Positions 4,759-8,604 of a stretch of 8,604 bases of DNA are shown here, piece by piece. The notes under the pieces were generated by a model. The model did not search any database and was not told the origin of the DNA. It was given only the letters and a program-made list of their open reading frames with translations. The stretch's first letter is position 1. Each line of letters opens with the position of its first letter. This DNA comes from Muribaculaceae bacterium (GTDB lineage: Bacteria > Bacteroidota > Bacteroidia > Bacteroidales > Muribaculaceae), in the NCBI GenBank assembly GCA_029060585.1, contig JAIDTS010000186.1:1-8604 (forward strand), written 5' to 3'. The position numbers and the translations under genes are program-made.

Positions 4759-5896
4759 AATTATGTATTGTCACGAGGGTGGCGCCGAAGCCGTATTCCT
4801 GGAAGCTGGCGTCCTGGAGGTCGGCCTTCGGCCATTCCTTCTTCAGCAGGTCGCGGACGGCCTTGCGCAGCACTCCGTCGCCCTTGCCGTGGATGAAGAC
4901 GATTTTCTGCCCCTTGCGCTTCGAATGCTCGCGCATCGTCTTCCTTACCGTGTCGAGCTGCAGCTGAAGCATATCCTTGTTTTCCATCCCGGCTGTGGTA
5001 TCCACCAGTTCCCCTATGTGCAGGTCTACCTCGATCAGGGGGAGAAGCTTGTGGGGACTTACGTTGGACGTTGGACGTCGTACGTTTTGAGTTGTGCGGG
5101 ATGCGTTTTGCGTAGCGCGAAATGCGGGCTCGAGACTCAACACCACATGTTGCGGATCTGAAACCACATCATCCTTTACGAGCTGCAGCTCCATCACCGG
5201 AGACTCGAAGTAGATGCCGGGACGGAAGCAATGAAGCTTGAAGAATTTCGTAAGGTCGAGGCGTCGGGTGATAGCCCCGGGAGCCTTGAACTCGAACTCC
5301 TTCCCCTTCTTGAAGGCCACATACTGCAGGGCAATCCTCTCGTAGTCGTTGAGTTCGCCATGGTGAAGCACGGCGAGGTCGATCAGTTCGTTGGGCGCCA
5401 CCTCACCTGCATAGACAGTATGCCAGCCCCGCTCCTCGGCGCTGCGGCGCATGAAAGAGAAGAAGAGGAAATAGTTGGAATCGTTGACCAGCACGGCATT
5501 GAAGTCTGATTTCCCGAGATCGCGTATCTGAGTCGGCTCGAAGGCGACGGCAATGTTTAGCTTGTCGCCGTAGGGGGTTTCTTCTATTTTTGAGTCTTCA
5601 GTCTTCAGTCTTGAGTCTTCAGTCCTTGGTCTTGAGTCTTCAGTCTTAGGAGAGCTCTCCGCCCTCCGCTTATCGCGTCCGGCGTCGAACGCCTTCTGGT
5701 CGAAATAGAGATTGGGGCGCAGCCCGGAAGGGCTGCTCTCCATATGTCCGGCCGGAAGTACCACCACAAGTTCGTTGACAAGGACGGGAGTCTCGAAACC
5801 GTCTTCGTCCACATATGCCACCTTCCCCTCTATCTTCCTCACCACGCCGCCACCTACGGCGTTGAGGTATCTTACTGTATCTCCGATTTTTATCAT
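4757..5896 (-). CDS. DUF2027 and Smr domain protein
   Basis: 379 residues. The N-terminal part (1-48, IGDTVRYLNAVGGGVVRKIE) is a small beta-barrel-like KOW/Tudor-type stretch, followed by a variable linker. Residues 112-257 fit the DUF2027 region of Bacteroidetes Smr proteins. The C-terminal Smr domain carries VDLH at 290-293 and HGKGDG at 336-341, the two conserved Smr motifs. Smr domains bind or cut nucleic acids (known for MutS2 and ribosome-rescue relatives); the exact substrate of this family is not known to me. Both linkers contain 7-residue repeats encoded by heptanucleotide arrays: PKTEDSR/PRTEDSR/LKTEDSK at 83-103 and ATQNASR/TTQNVRR/PTSNVSP at 261-281. Neither falls within a recognised domain. 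ATG at 5896 has an AT-rich leader, and the stop lies in another heptamer array. Confidence 0.92.
   Translation of the reverse strand: MIKIGDTVRYLNAVGGGVVRKIEGKVAYVDEDGFETPVLVNELVVVLPAGHMESSPSGLRPNLYFDQKAFDAGRDKRRAESSPKTEDSRPRTEDSRLKTEDSKIEETPYGDKLNIAVAFEPTQIRDLGKSDFNAVLVNDSNYFLFFSFMRRSAEERGWHTVYAGEVAPNELIDLAVLHHGELNDYERIALQYVAFKKGKEFEFKAPGAITRRLDLTKFFKLHCFRPGIYFESPVMELQLVKDDVVSDPQHVVLSLEPAFRATQNASRTTQNVRRPTSNVSPHKLLPLIEVDLHIGELVDTTAGMENKDMLQLQLDTVRKTMREHSKRKGQKIVFIHGKGDGVLRKAVRDLLKKEWPKADLQDASFQEYGFGATLVTIHN
5054..5116 (-). repeat. In-frame degenerate heptamer block (CCAACGT family), 9 units
   Basis: On the coding strand the 63 bases read as nine 7-mers, several ending CGT or CGC; CCAACGT occurs twice in a row. 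They encode three 7-residue units with the pattern xTxNxxx, directly before the Smr domain. The family differs from the AAGACTN array in the other linker. Confidence 0.7.
5588..5650 (-). repeat. In-frame AAGACTN-family heptamer block, 9 units
   Basis: The coding strand carries nine 7-mers of the type CTSAAGA, giving three 7-residue units with xTEDSx cores. In each 21-nt unit the codon that would be TGA in a pure GAAGACT array is TCA (Ser). The flanking non-coding arrays keep the TGA-containing pure sequence (for example 6028-6055). Confidence 0.85.
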
Positions 5897-5916
5897 AATT
5901 AGTTATTTTTAGTTTT

Positions 5917-6021
5917 CAGCGATCAGATGTCAGCTATTAGCTATCAGCTATCAGCGGTCAGCTATCAGCGGTCAGCGGTCAGCTTTCAGCGATCAGCTAT
6001 TAGCTATCAGCTATCAGCTAT
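5917..6021 (+). repeat. CAGCTAT/CAGCGGT heptamer array, 15 units
   Basis: Exactly 105 bp made of fifteen 7-mers: seven CAGCTAT-type, three CAGCGGT, two TAGCTAT, two CAGCGAT, with single CAGATGT and CAGCTTT variants within that set. It occupies most of the divergent spacer between the Smr gene (start 5896) and the terminase (start 6087), where both promoters would be expected. Confidence 0.92.
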
Positions 6022-6027
6022 CCGTCT

Positions 6028-6055
6028 GAAGACTGAAGACTGAAGACTGAAGACT
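6028..6055 (+). repeat. GAAGACT heptamer array, 4 perfect units
   Basis: Four identical GAAGACT units, preceded by a partial GTCT and separated from the CAGCTAT array by 6 bases. It ends 31 bp before the terminase ATG. Same family as 4731-4758 and the in-gene block at 5588-5650. Confidence 0.92.
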
Positions 6056-6086
6056 TAACCCTTCACAATATATAACACCGAATCAC

Positions 6087-8159
6087 ATGAATTCAGATGA
6101 AACACTCATAAATCAGGTGCTCGAGGAGGATGCACGCCGAGCGAAAGCCCTCCTTGTACCCTACGATCCCGTAACAGGCGACCGGAGTCCGGGCACCCGC
6201 TTCGCCATCCGTATCCCGGAGCTCGAGCCTTCCGAGATCCATGTGCCCGTGGCCATGAAGGAGGAACCGGAAGTGAAGGCCCTCTTGGCCGGCCGCAGCC
6301 TTGCTGAGGCCTTCTCCGGCACCGTCGAGAACGCACGCGAAAGATGGTTTGAACTCCGCTGCCGCCACGATTTCCCTTTCTGGGCCTACAAGTGCATAAA
6401 GATCAAGGGAAAGACCGGCGGCGACGACGATATTCCCTTCCTTCTCAATGGTCCGCAGCGCAAACTGATCGGAGAATTCGAGAAGATGCGCGAGGAGGGT
6501 CTGCCGATCCGGATAATACTCGTAAAGGCCCGGCAATGGGGTGGAAGCACTGCCACGCAGATTTATATGCTCTGGATACAGCTCATGCGGCGGGGCGGCT
6601 TCAACTCCCTCATCATCGGGCAGCAGAATTCCGGCACGGAGGAGGTCATAGCGATGGCCAGGAAGGCCCTTGACCATTATCCCCGGTCGCTCCTCCGGGG
6701 CGACGGCGATCCTCTTACGGAGAAGGAAAAGGTCTACGTGGGTTCCCCCCTTTCCCGGAGTGTTCTCTCCATCCCGCGCCGCCATTTCCGCATAAAGGCG
6801 GGGAGCGCGGAGCGTCCCGACGCCTGCCGCGGCGGCGACTACGCCCTCGTGCATCTGACGGAAGTGGGACTCTGGAAAAAGACCTTGGGGAAGAAACCGG
6901 AAGACATCATCCGGTCCGCGACCTCGGGAGTGCTCCTCTATCCGGAGACGATGATAGTGATGGAATCAACGGCAAACGGCGTAGGCACATTCTTCCATCG
7001 CGAATATGAGGCGGCCAAGCGGGGCACCTCGCTCTATCGCCCCGTCTTCGTGGCATGGCACGAGATAGACAAATACTCCCTGCCGGTAGCCGACCGCCGT
7101 GCGATGGCTGAGAGGATAGTGAGAAACCGCAATTCCGGTTTCAGCGACGATGCAAGGGTGGCGACCGGGCGCTATATATGGGGGCTCTGGGAGGCGGGGG
7201 CTACGCTCGACGCCATCAACTGGTATGAGCGGGAGCGGGGAGGACGTGACTCGCCCGACCTGATGCCGTCGGAGTATCCGAGCGACGACGTCGAGGCCTT
7301 TGTCAACAGCGGCGCTAACGTCTTCAACCGCACGAAGGCGCTCGAGTTGAGGAAGACGTGCATGCCGCCCCGCTTCAGCGGCGAGCTCGAGGCGAGAGGC
7401 GACAGCGGCTTGCCGGCGTTGGAGGGAATAGTATTCGAGCCCGACCCCAACGGACGCCTGAAGGTGTGGGACATGCCATCGATGGAAGGGGGGCACACCG
7501 CCGGCGTCTACGACCGATACCTGACGGTGGTCGACGTGGGAGGACGCAGCATGAAGGCCGACTGGAGCGTCATAGCGGTGTTCGACCGGATCAGGATGGC
7601 CGGGGAAGGGGGTCCCGCAGTGGCGGCGCAATGGCGCGGACACTGCGATATGGACCAGCTGGCATGGCTCGCGGCGAGAATCGCGCGGTGGTATGGCGAC
7701 TCGCTGCTCGTCATCGAGTCAAACACGCTCGAGACGCACGATCCGGACCGGTATGTAGACGGCGACCAGGCCTCGTTTATCCTCCACCAGATACGCGACT
7801 GCTATCCCAACCTCTACGCGAGGCGCCAGAGTCCCGAAGACATTATAGAGGGAAGGCCACGGAAATACGGATTCCACACCAATGTCAGCACCAAGCCCAT
7901 GATCATATCCAATCTTGTGAGGATAGTGAGGGAAGGGCTCTATATAGAGCGCGACGAGAGATGCGTCGATGAACTGCTGACGTATGAGCGGCGCCCCAAC
8001 GGCAGCTACGGCGCCCTCACGGGGAAGCACGACGATATGCTGATGACGCGGGCAATAGGACTCCACATCTGTTTCAACGAGATGGGGAGGCCGCGGATGG
8101 TAGGGGAGGGGCTTCGCCGGCCGATTATGAGGAACACGATTCATGATCCCTTATTTTAA
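6087..8159 (+). CDS. Phage-type terminase large subunit (TerL)
   Basis: 690 residues, the DNA-packaging motor and nuclease of tailed phages. The ATPase half has KARQWGGST at 147-155, a deviant Walker A with its lysine at the front, as in several TerL families. Walker B is ALVHLTEVGLW at 253-263 with E259. The coupling motif is ESTANG at 293-298. EYPSDDVEAFVNSG at 396-409 is a typical TerL linker. The RNase H-like nuclease has D483 and D492 (VVDVGGRSMKADWSVIAV), E544 (LLVIESNT) and HDD at 648-650. All key acids are present, so both activities look intact. The ATG at 6087 follows the GAAGACT array by 31 bp. No Shine-Dalgarno is obvious. No portal or capsid gene follows; instead gene-free DNA and a terminator do. 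It could be a prophage remnant or an orphan, domesticated TerL. Confidence 0.92.
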   Translation: MNSDETLINQVLEEDARRAKALLVPYDPVTGDRSPGTRFAIRIPELEPSEIHVPVAMKEEPEVKALLAGRSLAEAFSGTVENARERWFELRCRHDFPFWAYKCIKIKGKTGGDDDIPFLLNGPQRKLIGEFEKMREEGLPIRIILVKARQWGGSTATQIYMLWIQLMRRGGFNSLIIGQQNSGTEEVIAMARKALDHYPRSLLRGDGDPLTEKEKVYVGSPLSRSVLSIPRRHFRIKAGSAERPDACRGGDYALVHLTEVGLWKKTLGKKPEDIIRSATSGVLLYPETMIVMESTANGVGTFFHREYEAAKRGTSLYRPVFVAWHEIDKYSLPVADRRAMAERIVRNRNSGFSDDARVATGRYIWGLWEAGATLDAINWYERERGGRDSPDLMPSEYPSDDVEAFVNSGANVFNRTKALELRKTCMPPRFSGELEARGDSGLPALEGIVFEPDPNGRLKVWDMPSMEGGHTAGVYDRYLTVVDVGGRSMKADWSVIAVFDRIRMAGEGGPAVAAQWRGHCDMDQLAWLAARIARWYGDSLLVIESNTLETHDPDRYVDGDQASFILHQIRDCYPNLYARRQSPEDIIEGRPRKYGFHTNVSTKPMIISNLVRIVREGLYIERDERCVDELLTYERRPNGSYGALTGKHDDMLMTRAIGLHICFNEMGRPRMVGEGLRRPIMRNTIHDPLF

Positions 8160-8340
8160 CACAACATTAACGTATATACACTAATATTTGCATATTAATA
8201 CGCGTTTCATATATGATTCCGGTCGGGAAATGAAAATTTCCTGAAAAAAGGAAGCAGCAAAAAGAATAATTGTCTAAATTTTGGGTTATATACATTAGTT
8301 ATTTCTATCGCAGTCTCCGCATCGAGCATGCGGGGGCGGA
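8160..8340. other. Gene-free 3' flank of the terminase gene
   Basis: AT-rich to about 8310, no gene. It contains overlapping small hairpins: GGAAAT-GAAA-ATTTCC at 8226-8241 and TTCCT-GAAAAA-AGGAA at 8238-8253, which cannot form together. A GC-rich hairpin follows at 8315-8335. The open frame 8270-8530 crosses the terminator and repeats and is not credible. Confidence 0.5.
8315..8335 (+). repeat. 8-bp hairpin upstream of the terminator
   Basis: CTCCGCAT (8315-8322) pairs with ATGCGGGG (8328-8335) with one T-G wobble, around a CGAGC loop. It sits 8 bp before the terminator hairpin, so the two could form one structured RNA 3' end. Confidence 0.55.
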
Positions 8341-8378
8341 AAAGGTCGGACGTCGTGATGACGCCTGGCCTTTTTTTG
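8341..8378 (+). terminator. Intrinsic terminator
   Basis: GGTCGGACGTC (8344-8354) pairs with GACGCCTGGCC (8360-8370): ten of eleven pairs form including two G-T wobbles, with an A-C mismatch and a GTGAT loop. Seven Ts follow at 8371-8377, and As at 8341-8343 can extend the stem. It lies about 180 bp after the terminase stop and is the only clear intrinsic terminator in the window. Confidence 0.8.
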
Positions 8379-8404
8379 TTGGTATCACGGTGTGGGCGGA
8401 GGGG

Positions 8405-8448
8405 TCTCACGCAGTATGGGGCCTCACGCAGAGGGGCAGAGGGCTCGC
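8405..8448 (+). repeat. CTCACGCAG-type repeats and GAGGGGCAGAGGGCTCGC copy
   Basis: TCTCACGCAG at 8405 and CCTCACGCAG at 8422 are two close direct copies; the latter runs into GAGGGGCAGAGGGCTCGC (8431-8448), matching 404-421 at 17 of 18. Related to 3024-3048. The rest of 8379-8562 holds no gene that I can support. Confidence 0.6.
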
Positions 8449-8562
8449 CAAGCAATTCATTCTAATCACGGATTCGGCACTCGGAAGCAAAGTGCGCCGA
8501 GGCTCGCTCGCTGCGCTTCGCATTGCATGAGTGGGGCAGCTGCGGTAGGGTTGTTGTGCTGT

Positions 8563-8604
8563 TGGATGGGAAAGGAGGGGCAGGCAACGCAGATCGGCTG
8601 CGGG
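8563..8604 (+). repeat. 42-bp dispersed repeat, right-end copy
   Basis: Same as bases 1-42 except A at 8591. The window ends inside it, so its full length is unknown on this side. Confidence 0.85.

Noticed and set aside
5917..6055. CRISPR array
   Set aside because: The repeats are contiguous 7-mers without spacers, and no cas gene is present.
6093..6854. Minus-strand frame of 253 codons opposite the terminase
   Set aside because: It is a shadow of the GC-rich TerL gene, whose catalytic motifs establish the plus frame.
6966..7643. Minus-strand frame of 225 codons opposite the terminase
   Set aside because: Same reason: antisense shadow, His/Arg/Pro-rich, no motif.
8270..8530. Plus-strand frame of 86 codons at the right end
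   Set aside because: It runs through an intrinsic terminator and several dispersed repeats; no protein-like features.

Overview
The window looks like chromosomal DNA of a Bacteroidales bacterium, possibly an uncultured gut lineage. Three things point there. The Smr-domain protein at 4757-5896 has the Bacteroidetes-specific DUF2027 architecture. TAnnTTTG-type -7 boxes occur in AT-rich leaders. The spaces between genes are packed with short dispersed repeats, including several heptanucleotide arrays. Identification rests on recognising motifs by eye; no database search was possible.

Layout. 1-453 is gene-free repeat DNA. 454-2273 (minus strand) is a two-gene unit: an AAA/ABC-type ATPase followed, 5 bp after its stop, by a DUF3226/TOPRIM-like protein. 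This resembles ATPase-TOPRIM (OLD-like) phage-defence pairs. 2274-2615 is a gene-free divergent region with a matching 14-bp motif at each end and a strong hairpin. 2616-2999 (plus) is a small basic protein of unknown function. 3000-3347 is repeat mosaic. 3348-4715 (plus) is one long frame of unknown function cut in two by an in-frame TAG at 3927-3929. 4757-5896 (minus) is the DUF2027-Smr protein. 5897-6086 is a divergent spacer, three quarters of which is heptamer arrays. 6087-8159 (plus) is a phage-type terminase large subunit with ATPase and nuclease motifs intact. 8160-8604 is gene-free, with a good intrinsic terminator and more repeats.

How the parts relate. The terminase, the small 2616 protein and the split 3348 protein may be one phage-derived set, but no portal, capsid, protease or tail gene is visible, and a housekeeping-type gene on the opposite strand interrupts the set. 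The ATPase-TOPRIM pair is visibly more AT-rich than its neighbours and looks like a horizontally acquired defence cassette.

The most striking signal is the heptamer repeats. They flank the Smr gene on both sides, supply its stop codon and fill its promoter side. They also occur inside it as two in-frame 21-nt (7-residue) repeat blocks. In one block, every position where a pure array would give TGA reads TCA instead. The first and last 42 bases of the window are the same repeat (41/42 identical), so the window ends probably coincide with contig breaks in a dispersed repeat.
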